DNA from: Pedobacter chinensis
Lineage (GTDB): Bacteria > Bacteroidota > Bacteroidia > Sphingobacteriales > Sphingobacteriaceae
NCBI RefSeq assembly: GCF_003339865.1
Contig: NZ_QPKV01000001.1
Span: forward strand, 62,001 to 126,000
Direction of reading: 5' to 3'
DNA length: 64,000 nt
The notes beneath the pieces are model-generated. The model made no database searches and was not told the origin of the DNA. It saw only the letters and a program-made list of their open reading frames with translations. Every line of letters begins with the position of its first letter. Positions within the stretch are counted from its first letter, which is position 1. Shown here piece after piece: positions 42,780-51,929 of this stretch. Made by a program: the position numbers and the translations under genes.

Positions 42780-43867
42780 ATAAATTTATTTCCAAATCTC
42801 GATTTTACCTCTGCAACAAACTCTTTTACTTTTTGCTCTTCATTACGAGGACATATCATCAGCATGTTATTGTTTTCTACCACAATATAATCATGAAGCC
42901 CCTGAAGAATTACAAGCTTATCTTTGGGAACATTTACCATACAATTCGATGAATCGAACATGATAACCTGTTCTGAAGGAATTACAGCGTTACCCACATA
43001 ATCTTTCTCTGCCATTTCATAGATGGATGCCCAAGTGCCTAGGTCAGACCAACCAAAATCAGCGGGAAGAACATAAACATTATCTGCTTTTTCCATTATA
43101 CCAAAATCAATGGAAATATTGGTGCATTGCAAGTAAGCGTTGTTTATGAAATCTTTTTCCCGTTCAGTATTCAATTCAGATCGGCCAACATTGAAGATTT
43201 CGTACATATCGGGCAAGTGTTTTTCAAATGCCATTAAAATTGATCTTGCTGACCATATGAAAATTCCTGCATTCCACAAAAAATCTCCGCTTTGCAGAAA
43301 AGATTTAGCTAATTCAAGATTAGGTTTTTCAGTAAAAGTTTTAACCTTATGTAAATCGGTATCGGTATTTAAAACGTAATCTGTATGCTGGATGTAACCA
43401 TATCCCGTATCTGGTCTGTTGGGCTTAATACCAAGCGTTATCAGGCAATCGTTTTTCGATGCCGCATCTAAAGATTGTTCAATAGATTTGACAAAGCCAT
43501 CAATATTTGCAATCGTATGATCAGATGGTGCTACAACTATTGTAGCATTAGGATTGAGTTCAGCAATTTTTAAACTGCCGTAAGCAATACAAGGACCAGT
43601 ATTTCTCAATAAAGGCTCAGCCAATATTTGATTGTCAGATAATTGAGGGAGTTGCTCTTTTACCAAATCAGAATATATTTCATTTGTTACAATGAAAATG
43701 TTTTCTGGCAGGCAAATTTTTAAAAATCTTTCGTAAGTACTTTGAATTAGCGTTTTACCAACTCCGAAAAAGTCGATAAATTGCTTCGGGTATTCGGTTC
43801 TGCTAACTGGCCAAAAGCGGCTGCCGACTCCACCGGCCATAATTAGTGCGTAATAATCTTTATTCAT
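42776..43867 (-). CDS. manC: Mannose-1-phosphate guanylyltransferase
   Basis: Makes GDP-mannose for surface glycans. 363 residues, nucleotidyltransferase domain only, without the C-terminal phosphomannose isomerase domain seen in long ManC. The signature IMAGGVGSRFWPVSRTEYPK opens the protein, with the sugar-binding FTEKPNLELA region and FGWSDLGTWAS later. It starts 14 bp after the stop of the kdsD-like gene, so they form an operon for activated-sugar synthesis. Confidence 0.93.
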   Translation of the reverse strand: MNKDYYALIMAGGVGSRFWPVSRTEYPKQFIDFFGVGKTLIQSTYERFLKICLPENIFIVTNEIYSDLVKEQLPQLSDNQILAEPLLRNTGPCIAYGSLKIAELNPNATIVVAPSDHTIANIDGFVKSIEQSLDAASKNDCLITLGIKPNRPDTGYGYIQHTDYVLNTDTDLHKVKTFTEKPNLELAKSFLQSGDFLWNAGIFIWSARSILMAFEKHLPDMYEIFNVGRSELNTEREKDFINNAYLQCTNISIDFGIMEKADNVYVLPADFGWSDLGTWASIYEMAEKDYVGNAVIPSEQVIMFDSSNCMVNVPKDKLVILQGLHDYIVVENNNMLMICPRNEEQKVKEFVAEVKSRFGNKFI

Positions 43868-43881
43868 TTTCTATTTTAAAA

Positions 43882-44850
43882 TTACACAATACCTTCATTC
43901 AAAAGATCGTGCAAATGGATGATACCAAAGTAAGTGTTTTGTTTCAGAACTAACAACTGTGTAATGTTATTTTCTTTGATAATGTGAAGTGCATCAATAG
44001 CGAGCGCGTCAGATTGTATACTTTTCGGTGTTCGTCCCATAATATCTTCTGCTTTTAAGTTTGCTATCGAATTATTATTTTCCAGCATTCTTCTTATATC
44101 CCCATCAGTTATTACTCCAACTACGTTATTCTTCGCATCAACAACAGCTACTGCACCTAAACGGTTTTTGCTAATTTCTATTAAAACATCTTTTACCGGT
44201 GCTGACGGGCTAATGGATGGTTTCTCATTTGAAAGTGCTAAATCTTTTGCTTTTAAATATAATTTTTTTCCTAATGATCCTCCGGGATGGTATTTGGCAA
44301 AATCCGATTCATTGAATTCTCTGCATTCTAACAAACAAATGGCCAATGCATCTCCCAAAGCCAGTTGTGCTGTTGTACTTGTGGTTGGTGCTAAATTATG
44401 CGGGCAAGCTTCCTTTTCGAACGAGGTATTTAAAATCAAATCAGCCTGATCTGCTAAAAAAGATCCTAATTCGCCAACCATTCCAACGAGCTTGTTTCCG
44501 GCAGTTTTTAATAATGGTACTAAAACTTTTATCTCTGGTGTGTTACCGCTTTTGGATAAACAAATGATCACATCATTTCTTTGAATCATTCCTAAATCGC
44601 CATGTATCGCATCAGCAGCATGCATGAAAATTGCTGGTGTACCTGTCGAATTAAAGGTAGCAACAATTTTTTGAGCAATGATTGCGCTTTTCCCAATTCC
44701 GGTTACAATTACACGTCCATCACACTGTAATATGGCAGATACCACTTTTTCAAAATCATCGTTAATGTTTTTCGCAACATTTAATATTGCTGCAGCTTCA
44801 AGCTCTAATGTGCTTATGGCTGATTGGATAATATATTTTTTACTTTTCAA
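43882..44850 (-). CDS. kdsD: KpsF/GutQ family sugar-phosphate isomerase (arabinose-5-phosphate isomerase, KdsD-like)
   Basis: Converts ribulose 5-phosphate to arabinose 5-phosphate, the first step in KDO synthesis. 322 residues. A SIS domain occupies about 30-170 (VIVTGIGKSAIIAQKIVATF, CLSKSGNTPEI), and two CBS domains follow (AVVDAKNNVVGVITDGDIRR; LLVLKQNTYFGIIHLHDLL). The link to KDO is supported by kdsA 2.3 kb away across recQ. Divergent from recQ with overlapping promoters. Confidence 0.92.
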   Translation of the reverse strand: MKSKKYIIQSAISTLELEAAAILNVAKNINDDFEKVVSAILQCDGRVIVTGIGKSAIIAQKIVATFNSTGTPAIFMHAADAIHGDLGMIQRNDVIICLSKSGNTPEIKVLVPLLKTAGNKLVGMVGELGSFLADQADLILNTSFEKEACPHNLAPTTSTTAQLALGDALAICLLECREFNESDFAKYHPGGSLGKKLYLKAKDLALSNEKPSISPSAPVKDVLIEISKNRLGAVAVVDAKNNVVGVITDGDIRRMLENNNSIANLKAEDIMGRTPKSIQSDALAIDALHIIKENNITQLLVLKQNTYFGIIHLHDLLNEGIV

Positions 44851-44875
44851 AGAGAAAATAATTGTTGGGTGATAC

Positions 44876-44905
44876 TTGAAATTCTTGTAAAATTATGTTA
44901 TTTTG
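44876..44905 (+). promoter_or_regulatory. recQ promoter
   Basis: TTG at 44876-44878, 20-bp spacer, TATTTTG at 44899-44905 (one base short of the TAnnTTTG form). It would start RNA about 30 nt before the recQ ATG. It overlaps the opposing kdsD promoter. Confidence 0.5.
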
Positions 44906-44909
44906 GATA

Positions 44910-44940
44910 CAAAAATAGCATCGCATATTTTATTACACAA
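44910..44940 (-). promoter_or_regulatory. kdsD-manC promoter
   Basis: Minus strand: TTG at 44940-44938, 20-bp spacer, TATTTTTG at 44917-44910, a full consensus match. RNA would start near 44903, leaving a leader of about 53 nt before the kdsD-like gene. Confidence 0.6.
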
Positions 44941-44941
44941 A

Positions 44942-47131
44942 ATGGACGTGAAAAAGTCGTTATTTGACAACCTGCAAAATTTCTTCGGGTTTGATAATTT
45001 CAAAGGTGATCAGGAGTCGATCATTACAAATATTTTAGAGGGCAATAACACTTTTGTTATTATGCCAACGGGCGGAGGGAAGTCTATTTGCTATCAACTA
45101 CCTGCTTTAATGAGTGAAGGAACAGCAATTGTGATTTCTCCATTAATTGCATTAATGAAAAACCAGGTTGACCAGCTAAGGGCATTTGGTGGAAATGATA
45201 GTATTGCTCATTTTCTTAATTCATCCCTGAACAAATCTGAAATTACCCAGGTTAAATCTGATCTTTTAAGTGGACAGACGAAATTGCTCTATGTTGCGCC
45301 AGAATCATTGGCAAAACAAGATAATATCGAGTTCTTAAATCTGATTAAAATTTCATTTGTTGCAGTTGATGAGGCACATTGTATCTCAGAATGGGGCCAC
45401 GATTTCAGACCTGAATACCGTAAAATTAAACAGGTTATTGCAGGCTTGGGGAATAACATTCCAATCATTGCATTAACGGCAACCGCTACGCCTAAGGTGC
45501 AGCAGGATATTATGAAAAACCTTGGCATGTCTGAGGCTACCTTATTTAAATCATCATTTAACAGGCCGAACTTATTTTATGAAATCCGTCCGAAAAAAGA
45601 TATCACAAAGGAAATTATAAAATACATCAAATCCAATCCTGGTAAATCAGGGATTATTTATTGCCTGAGCCGTAAAAAAGTTGAAGAAGTTGCTGAAGCG
45701 CTAAACCTGAATGGAATCAGTGCTTTACCATATCACGCAGGGTTAGATCCAAAAGTGAGGGCTGAAACTCAGGATAAATTCCTGATGGAAGATGCTGAAG
45801 TAATTGTTGCCACTATTGCTTTCGGGATGGGAATTGACAAGCCTGATGTTCGTTTCGTTATTCACCACGATGTTCCGAAAAGTATGGAGGGTTACTATCA
45901 GGAAACTGGCAGGGCCGGCCGTGATGGAGGAGAAGGAGTTTGTATTGCTTTTTATGCTCAAAAAGATGTAGATAAGCTGGCCAAATTCATGAAAGATAAA
46001 CCGGTTTCTGAACGTGAAATTGGTACACAAATATTAAAGGAAGTAATTGATTATGCTGAATCGGGCGTTTGTCGCCGTAAACAAATTCTTCATTATTTCG
46101 GAGAAAATTTCAACGAAACAGGTTGTAATTGCATGTGTGATAACTGCAAGAAACCTAAAAAACAGTTTGATGCTGAAAATCAATTATCAACACTGTTAAA
46201 ATTTATTGAAAAAACCGGGGAAAAATTTGATGATGCACATTTGCTGAATGTTTTTCTGGGTTTGGAAACAGCGCAAACCATCGCTTACGAACATAGTAAA
46301 GTTCCTGAATTTGGAATTGGTAAAGAGGAGGGAGAATTACTCTGGAAATCAGTAATCCGCCAGGCAGTTTTAAATAATTACCTTTTTAAGGATATTGATA
46401 ATTACGGTTTATTAAAATTAACCAAACAAGGAAAAGATTTTATCATCAATCCTTACAGTTTGAAATTTATCTTAAATGAACCAATCGAGAGTGGTGCAGA
46501 TGATGATGACGACGATGTAAAACAAGGATCTGGCGCTTTGGATACCCATTTGCTGCAACTTCTTAAAGATTTACGCAAGAAAATTGCCAAGCAAAAAAAT
46601 GTGCCGCCATTTGTGGTTTTCCAGGATCCATCGCTGGAGGAAATGTGTACCCATTACCCTATTACAATGGAAGAACTTCGCCAGATTTCTGGAGTCGGAT
46701 CTGGTAAGGCAATGAAATTCGGAGGACCTTTTATAGAGTTGATCAAGAAATATGTGGAAGATAACGACATTGAACGCCCTATAGACTTGATTATTAAAAC
46801 TCAGGCCAATAAGTCGCAAATGAAGGTTTCTATTATTCAAAATATCGACAGGCAAATCGGATTAGAAGATATAGCCGATTCAAAAGGCATTACTTACGAA
46901 GAAATTTTGAAAGAAGTTGAATCTATCGTTAACTCAGGCACAAAATTGAATCTGAATTATTTCATAGATGAAGTAATTGATGATGATCGGCAAGATGAAG
47001 TTTTTGATTACTTCAGAGCCGCTGAAAGCGATTCAATTGATGAGGCGTTAAATGAATTGGGAGAAACTGATTACACCCGTGAAGAAATTCAGTTAATGCG
47101 GATTAAATTCATGTCAGAATTAGGAAATTAA
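44942..47131 (+). CDS. recQ: ATP-dependent DNA helicase RecQ
   Basis: 3'-5' DNA helicase in recombination and fork repair, 729 residues. The DEAH-box core has Walker A MPTGGGKSICYQLPAL, DEAH in FVAVDEAHCISEWGHDFR, and helicase motif VI QETGRAGRDG. A zinc site (CMCDNCKK preceded by two Cys), winged-helix RQC domain and an HRDC-like domain follow. An unusual acidic run (ADDDDDDV) separates RQC and HRDC. A TTG start 13 codons upstream is rejected because a promoter box overlaps it. Confidence 0.95.
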   Translation: MDVKKSLFDNLQNFFGFDNFKGDQESIITNILEGNNTFVIMPTGGGKSICYQLPALMSEGTAIVISPLIALMKNQVDQLRAFGGNDSIAHFLNSSLNKSEITQVKSDLLSGQTKLLYVAPESLAKQDNIEFLNLIKISFVAVDEAHCISEWGHDFRPEYRKIKQVIAGLGNNIPIIALTATATPKVQQDIMKNLGMSEATLFKSSFNRPNLFYEIRPKKDITKEIIKYIKSNPGKSGIIYCLSRKKVEEVAEALNLNGISALPYHAGLDPKVRAETQDKFLMEDAEVIVATIAFGMGIDKPDVRFVIHHDVPKSMEGYYQETGRAGRDGGEGVCIAFYAQKDVDKLAKFMKDKPVSEREIGTQILKEVIDYAESGVCRRKQILHYFGENFNETGCNCMCDNCKKPKKQFDAENQLSTLLKFIEKTGEKFDDAHLLNVFLGLETAQTIAYEHSKVPEFGIGKEEGELLWKSVIRQAVLNNYLFKDIDNYGLLKLTKQGKDFIINPYSLKFILNEPIESGADDDDDDVKQGSGALDTHLLQLLKDLRKKIAKQKNVPPFVVFQDPSLEEMCTHYPITMEELRQISGVGSGKAMKFGGPFIELIKKYVEDNDIERPIDLIIKTQANKSQMKVSIIQNIDRQIGLEDIADSKGITYEEILKEVESIVNSGTKLNLNYFIDEVIDDDRQDEVFDYFRAAESDSIDEALNELGETDYTREEIQLMRIKFMSELGN

Positions 47132-47135
47132 AAAT

Positions 47136-47204
47136 AGATTTTAGATATGAGATTTGAAACGGTCAGCGTCCTATATTCTCATGTCTCACTTCTCATATCT
47201 CAAC
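47136..47204. repeat. Two-armed heptamer array filling the recQ-kdsA spacer
   Basis: Left arm 47136-47156: three 7-bp units AGATNTN, starting 5 bp after the recQ stop. Right arm 47177-47204: four units TCTCANN ending 1 bp before the kdsA ATG. TCTCATA and TATGAGA are complementary, so the arms can pair around a 20-bp core. Confidence 0.75.
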
Positions 47205-47205
47205 T

Positions 47206-48018
47206 ATGTTAAACTATTTAGATAAATTAAAAAATACCGATTCTGGAAATTTCTTTTTAATGGCTGGTCCATGTGCAATTGAGGGCGAAGAAATAGCCTT
47301 GAGGATTGCTGAAAAAATTGTTTCTATTACGGATAAACTTCAGATTCCATATATTTTTAAAGGTTCTTACCGTAAAGCAAACCGAAGTAAGGGAAGCTCA
47401 TTTACAGGAATTGGAGATGAGAAAGCACTAAAAATTTTAGAGAAAGTTGGTCGTGAATTTGGTGTTCCAACGGTTACCGATATACATGAAAGTGATGAAG
47501 CTGCCATGGCCGCTTCTTACGTTGATGTACTACAAATCCCTGCATTTTTATGCCGCCAAACAGATTTGCTTATTGCTGCCGCTGAAACGGGAAAAGTAGT
47601 TAACGTTAAAAAAGGACAGTTTCTTTCAGCTGGTTCAATGAAATTCGCCGTAGAAAAAGTTAAAGAGGCTGGAAATCACAAAGTGATTTTAACGGATAGA
47701 GGAAATACATTCGGTTACCAGGATTTAATTGTTGATTATCGGGGATTACCAGAAATGCAAAGTTTTGGTGTTCCTGTGGTAATGGATTGTACCCATTCCT
47801 TGCAACAACCTAATCAAAGTAGTGGTGTAACAGGTGGAAAACCCGAGTTGATTTTAACAATAGCAAAAGCAGCTATTGCAGTTGGAGCAGATGGATTGTT
47901 CATTGAAACACATCCTGATCCAAAAAATGCAAAATCTGATGGTGCCAATATGTTGCATTTAGATTTGTTGGAAGAAACATTAACTAAACTGATCAGAATC
48001 AGACAGGCAATTTTATAA
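47206..48018 (+). CDS. kdsA: 3-deoxy-8-phosphooctulonate synthase
   Basis: Condenses arabinose 5-phosphate and PEP to KDO-8-phosphate for lipopolysaccharide, 270 residues. Motifs: AGPCAIEGEEIALRIAEKI, IFKGSYRKANRSKGSSF for PEP/A5P binding, and VVMDCTHSLQQPN. The arrangement DCTHSLQ and the Cys in GPCAIEG suggest the metal-dependent subclass, which is an inference. Downstream of recQ, 74 bp apart, possibly co-transcribed. Confidence 0.96.
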   Translation: MLNYLDKLKNTDSGNFFLMAGPCAIEGEEIALRIAEKIVSITDKLQIPYIFKGSYRKANRSKGSSFTGIGDEKALKILEKVGREFGVPTVTDIHESDEAAMAASYVDVLQIPAFLCRQTDLLIAAAETGKVVNVKKGQFLSAGSMKFAVEKVKEAGNHKVILTDRGNTFGYQDLIVDYRGLPEMQSFGVPVVMDCTHSLQQPNQSSGVTGGKPELILTIAKAAIAVGADGLFIETHPDPKNAKSDGANMLHLDLLEETLTKLIRIRQAIL

Positions 48019-48235
48019 TCTAAAGGACAAGGTTTTAATTATTTGTTTGATGTTGTTATTCTGAGCCCGCGAAGAATGTAATCAATTAGCATTGGCTTTT
48101 AATTTATGGTAACCGGTAGCAAATAATGCTTCTACCTTTGGTTGCATGGAGGTTATTCATAATAATGTTATTTTAAATGGCACTCATGCTTCGCAGGTAT
48201 TCACTGCATTACCATTGATGTTTTTTGTAACATAT

Positions 48236-48427
48236 TATTAATCATTTTTTTAACTCAAATTCTTAAAGAAAGAACATCCCGCAGATTTAAGAAAATTACG
48301 CAGACTTTATTTATCTGCGTAATCAACGACATCTGCGGAAAATTACCTGAAGAATCTTAACATCATTTATATTGATTTTTATGACCACGAAGTAGCTGCG
48401 AAGCAAAATAAATTATCCTTCAGAATG
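48236..48427. repeat. Dispersed ~190-bp element, copy B (inverted relative to copy A)
   Basis: This occupies most of the 421-bp gap between kdsA and the DUF6526 gene. Read on the minus strand it matches 23371-23555 module for module: the GTCATTCTGAAGGATAATTT end, the AATCAATATAAATGATGTT stretch, then the nested ATTACGCAGA/TCTGCGTAAT palindrome. A short relative of the ACTGCGTTCAG repeat lies just to its left near 48190. Confidence 0.78.
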
Positions 48428-48439
48428 ACTGATTTACAA

Positions 48440-48856
48440 TTATATCCGGTGATAATCTCCTCGCCAGTTTTTAATCGCTTTTTTAATCTCGTCAGGCAAT
48501 AATTTCTCTGAAATTGCCCGGTCAACCAAAACTAAAAGCTCTTCATCACTTGCAAAACGCAAAGCTAGTATTTGTCTCATACTAAGTTCTTGTGGCAAAG
48601 CTTTTCCAGCTAAAATATAATACCTTAGCTTTTCTTCAGCTCTGGCTGCTCTGTCTTGTGCTTTAAGTGCAAACATCCTCGCAAATAATGCAACAATACC
48701 AATTAAAAGAAAAGCGAGTACAATTAAAGCTGTAATTATAGTTGGGACAGCAATGTAAGAGTAGATTGCAAAACCAAGCCCAAAAGCGATCAGAGGAACA
48801 GTTAAAAAGTGGAATAACTTATGAAATCTTTTATGGTTGCCGTAATGTTGAGACAT
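48440..48856 (-). CDS. DUF6526 family membrane protein
   Basis: A 138-residue protein with two membrane helices (LTVPLIAFGLGFAIYSYIAV; TIITALIVLAFLLIGIVALF) followed by a cytoplasmic helical tail (RAARAEEKLRYYILAGKALP). Function unknown. It starts 2 bp after the PorE-like gene's stop, so it is co-transcribed with it and may assist an envelope process. Confidence 0.83.
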   Translation of the reverse strand: MSQHYGNHKRFHKLFHFLTVPLIAFGLGFAIYSYIAVPTIITALIVLAFLLIGIVALFARMFALKAQDRAARAEEKLRYYILAGKALPQELSMRQILALRFASDEELLVLVDRAISEKLLPDEIKKAIKNWRGDYHRI

Positions 48857-48858
48857 AA

Positions 48859-50745
48859 TTAAATTTTAGTGATGATGAATGATGTTCTTCGGTTATTTTT
48901 TCTGCCTGTTTCAGTTTTGTTGTCTGCGATAGGCTTATTGGCCCCGAAACCTTTAAAGGTAAGCCTGTTTGCATCAATATGGTTTTTTATTAAGTATTCA
49001 TAAACTGCATTAGCCCTGTTAAATGATAATTTCTCATTCAATTTATCGTCCCCAACATTATCTGTATGGCCTTGAATTTCAATGTTTACCCGTTCATTCT
49101 CATTTAAGAAATTAATTAAAACTTCTAATTCTCTTATCGAAGCGGGTAAAAGGTTGTACTTATTGGTGTCGAAAAAGATATTTTTTAAAGTAACATTTGC
49201 ACCAGCTTTAATCTTTTCTATGTAAACCTCAATTTGATAGGGTTTGTTAATATCTCCAGATTTTAGCTCAAAGTTTTCTGAGTAAAATAAATAACCTTCA
49301 GCATTTACGTTGAAGAGATAATTACTCCCAATGGGCATTACAGCTAAAAACTGACCAGTTTCGGGGTCTGTATAATCATCAAATACTGTTTTATTTGTTT
49401 TTAAATCAACTACCTGTACATTACTCTCGATAGTTTTTTGAGTATCCTTATCTCTTACAATTCCTTTCACATATGAAACTTTTAAGGGTTTAGCCTGTTC
49501 AGGGATTCCAAAACTATAAATATCCTGTCCACCAAAACCATCTTTTAAATTTGAAGAGAAAAGTCCGAAATTTCCATCAGCGCTAACAATTAATCCGCTT
49601 TCATCCTCAAATGAATTAATGGGATATCCCAGATTTATGGGTTTTTGGAATTTCCCTGCATCGTCCATTCTACTATAATAAATGTCCTTGTTGCCAAATC
49701 CGGGCCATCCATCAGAAGAGAAATATAAGGTTTTACCGTCAGCGTGAATAAATGGTGTATTCTCATCATAAGGTGTATTTATTTCTGAGCCAAGGTTAAT
49801 TGCAGGTCCCCATTTAGCATCGTCAGTAATTGTACTTTTCCAGATATCATAGCCCCCAAAACCACCTGGTCGGTTACTGATAAAATATAAGGTCCTTCCG
49901 TCGGGACTGATTGCTGGCTGGGATTCCCAGTATTCAGAATTTACTGGTTTTCCGATATTATAAGGCTCTCCCCAATCTTTACCCTCACGATGGGATACAT
50001 AAATATCGCATCTTCCTAAACCTTCTGGACGATTACAGCCAGTAAAAAACAAGTATTTTCCATCTGGAGAAATGGTTTGAGCGCCCTCATTATATTGAGT
50101 TGTATTTATTTTAGTTGAAAGTGGGGTAGCCACATTCCAAACATTATTTTTGAATTGTGATGTCCAGAAATCCTCATTTCCATTTACCTGACGAGTGAAA
50201 ATAAGTGTTTCTCCATCAGCGGTTAAAGCAGGAAAATATTCTGCATCTGTAGTATTTACACCATTGCCAAGATTATTAGGAACATATTTTACTGGTTTTT
50301 TGATGGCTACGGCTGCAAAATCACAATCTAATAAATATTTTCTTGCCTTTTTACTTCGATCAGATGAAGAGTCAAGAGTTAAGAACTCTTCGAAATGAGC
50401 TTTTGCTTTCGAATATTCTTGTGTGGCAAATTCCGTTTCAGCCAATCCAAAAATTACTGGTGGCTTTACATTCTTGTCAATTGAAATTGCTTTTTGAAAT
50501 GAATTTTTGGCTTCTGTATATTTCTTTTGAATGCGATAAATATCTGCCAGGAGAATGAATGCACTTTGAAATTTTGGATCTTCATGTACCGCAATTTCCA
50601 GATTTTGTGCAGCTGACACATAATCTTGTTTTTGTATGAAGGGGCCTGCTTTTTCGAAGTAGATTTGAGCTTTTCTGTTTGTTGAATTTTGCCCAAAGCA
50701 ATAAATGCTCAGCGTGCTAAAAAAGAGGAGAAGCCAGTATTTCAT
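48859..50745 (-). CDS. PorE-like OmpA-family protein (TPR, PD40 propeller, CRD, OmpA domains)
   Basis: A 628-residue exported protein; signal peptide about 1-19. Domains in order: TPR repeats (about 20-130), a PD40/WD40-like propeller (about 150-400: EYFPALTADGETLIFTR, GAQTISPDGKYLFFTG, SQPAISPDGRTLYFIS, TPFIHADGKTLYFSS), a carboxypeptidase regulatory-type domain (about 420-490), and an OmpA C-terminal peptidoglycan-binding domain (about 515-628: IEIQGHTDNVGDDKLNEKLS, RANAVYEYL). This is the architecture of PorE from the type IX secretion system. Direct T9SS involvement is inferred from architecture. The gene following it is DUF6526. Confidence 0.9.
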   Translation of the reverse strand: MKYWLLLFFSTLSIYCFGQNSTNRKAQIYFEKAGPFIQKQDYVSAAQNLEIAVHEDPKFQSAFILLADIYRIQKKYTEAKNSFQKAISIDKNVKPPVIFGLAETEFATQEYSKAKAHFEEFLTLDSSSDRSKKARKYLLDCDFAAVAIKKPVKYVPNNLGNGVNTTDAEYFPALTADGETLIFTRQVNGNEDFWTSQFKNNVWNVATPLSTKINTTQYNEGAQTISPDGKYLFFTGCNRPEGLGRCDIYVSHREGKDWGEPYNIGKPVNSEYWESQPAISPDGRTLYFISNRPGGFGGYDIWKSTITDDAKWGPAINLGSEINTPYDENTPFIHADGKTLYFSSDGWPGFGNKDIYYSRMDDAGKFQKPINLGYPINSFEDESGLIVSADGNFGLFSSNLKDGFGGQDIYSFGIPEQAKPLKVSYVKGIVRDKDTQKTIESNVQVVDLKTNKTVFDDYTDPETGQFLAVMPIGSNYLFNVNAEGYLFYSENFELKSGDINKPYQIEVYIEKIKAGANVTLKNIFFDTNKYNLLPASIRELEVLINFLNENERVNIEIQGHTDNVGDDKLNEKLSFNRANAVYEYLIKNHIDANRLTFKGFGANKPIADNKTETGRKNNRRTSFIITKI

Positions 50746-50782
50746 ACATTAACATTTGGTTATCAAAGCTAATGTAAACTAT

Positions 50783-51406
50783 TTAAGGAATATTTAAAAA
50801 TTTATGCGTTTGTAAAGAAATCTCCCATTTTGGGTTAGCCATTACATAATCAATAATCAATGGCGTAATTTCTTTTGATTTAGACCATTCTGGTTGAAGA
50901 TACAGTTTGCAGTTTGGAGAAACCATTGCCGCATATTCCTCAGCCCACTTGAAGTCGCTTTTGTTAAAAACAATTACCTTCAGTTCATTTGCAAAAGGTG
51001 TAATATCTGGTCGCGGCGCTTTAAATTTTTTAGGGGATAAACAAATCCAGTCCCAGTTTCCCGAAAGCGGATAAGCACCTGAAGTTTCAATAAAGGTTAA
51101 AATCCCTCTTTCTTTAAGCCTGTTGGTTAAATAATCCAGATTGTAAATTAAGGGCTCTCCACCAGTTATAACCACAGCTTTACCTGGAAAACGGTCAGCA
51201 TTTTCTACAATAACATCAGCATTGGTTAATGGGTGCAATTCAGCATCCCAGCTTTCTTTAACATCACACCAGTGGCAACCAACATCGCAACCGCCCAGGC
51301 GAATAAAATAAGCCGCTTTGCCTGTGTTAAATCCCTCGCCTTGTATGGTATAGAATTCTTCCATTAAAGGAAGTAATGTGCCGTCTTCTGGTATGTCTTG
51401 TTTCAT
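50783..51406 (-). CDS. queE: 7-carboxy-7-deazaguanine synthase QueE
   Basis: Radical SAM enzyme of queuosine/7-deazaguanine synthesis, 207 residues. The family start LMEEFYTIQGEGFNTGKAAYF is followed by the iron-sulfur cysteines in RLGGCDVGCHWCDVKESW (C-x3-C-x2-C). GGEPLIYN follows. No other queuosine genes are in the window. Confidence 0.93.
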   Translation of the reverse strand: MKQDIPEDGTLLPLMEEFYTIQGEGFNTGKAAYFIRLGGCDVGCHWCDVKESWDAELHPLTNADVIVENADRFPGKAVVITGGEPLIYNLDYLTNRLKERGILTFIETSGAYPLSGNWDWICLSPKKFKAPRPDITPFANELKVIVFNKSDFKWAEEYAAMVSPNCKLYLQPEWSKSKEITPLIIDYVMANPKWEISLQTHKFLNIP

Positions 51407-51512
51407 TTTTGAGGATGCAAATATCTTAAAAAAATATGGTGTAGCAGTTTATGATTTAAAATTTAATCGAAAGATGAAATAACACTGATATTTAAATGCT
51501 TAATTTGTGATT

Positions 51513-51848
51513 ATGAAGTGGCATAAAGCTTTAAATACAGTCCAAATTCCTGCTGATGGTTCCATTAAAACAATCTCGGTAGCAGGGAAACAGGTATGTA
51601 TAATTAATAATGAGAATAAAATTGTGGCAACGCAATCAACCTGTCCGCATGCGGGAGGACATTTTTCTGGAGGCTGGTGTAAAAATGGAAATCTGGTTTG
51701 TCCGATTCATCGATATGAGTATAATCTAAGAACAGGAAGAGGAGCAGACGGACAAGGAGATTATATTAATATTTATCCTACAGAATTACGGGAAGATGGA
51801 TTGTATATTGGTTTTGAAGAGAGTTGGTGGAGCAAGCTTTGGGGATAA
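51513..51848 (+). CDS. Rieske-type [2Fe-2S] ferredoxin protein
   Basis: A 111-residue soluble protein. Rieske cluster ligands are in two Cys-x-His boxes: STCPHAGGHFSGGWC and LVCPIHRYEYNLRTGRG. Resembles NirD/ferredoxin subunits of oxygenases or nitrite reductase, but no partner gene is nearby. The ATG is preferred over a GTG two codons upstream. Confidence 0.9.
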   Translation: MKWHKALNTVQIPADGSIKTISVAGKQVCIINNENKIVATQSTCPHAGGHFSGGWCKNGNLVCPIHRYEYNLRTGRGADGQGDYINIYPTELREDGLYIGFEESWWSKLWG

Positions 51849-51929
51849 GCTGAAAGCCATCCTATTGATCCATTTCGATGTCTTTTTAAGACGCTGAAAT
51901 GTATTCAGAGTAATAATGTATTGAAAAAA

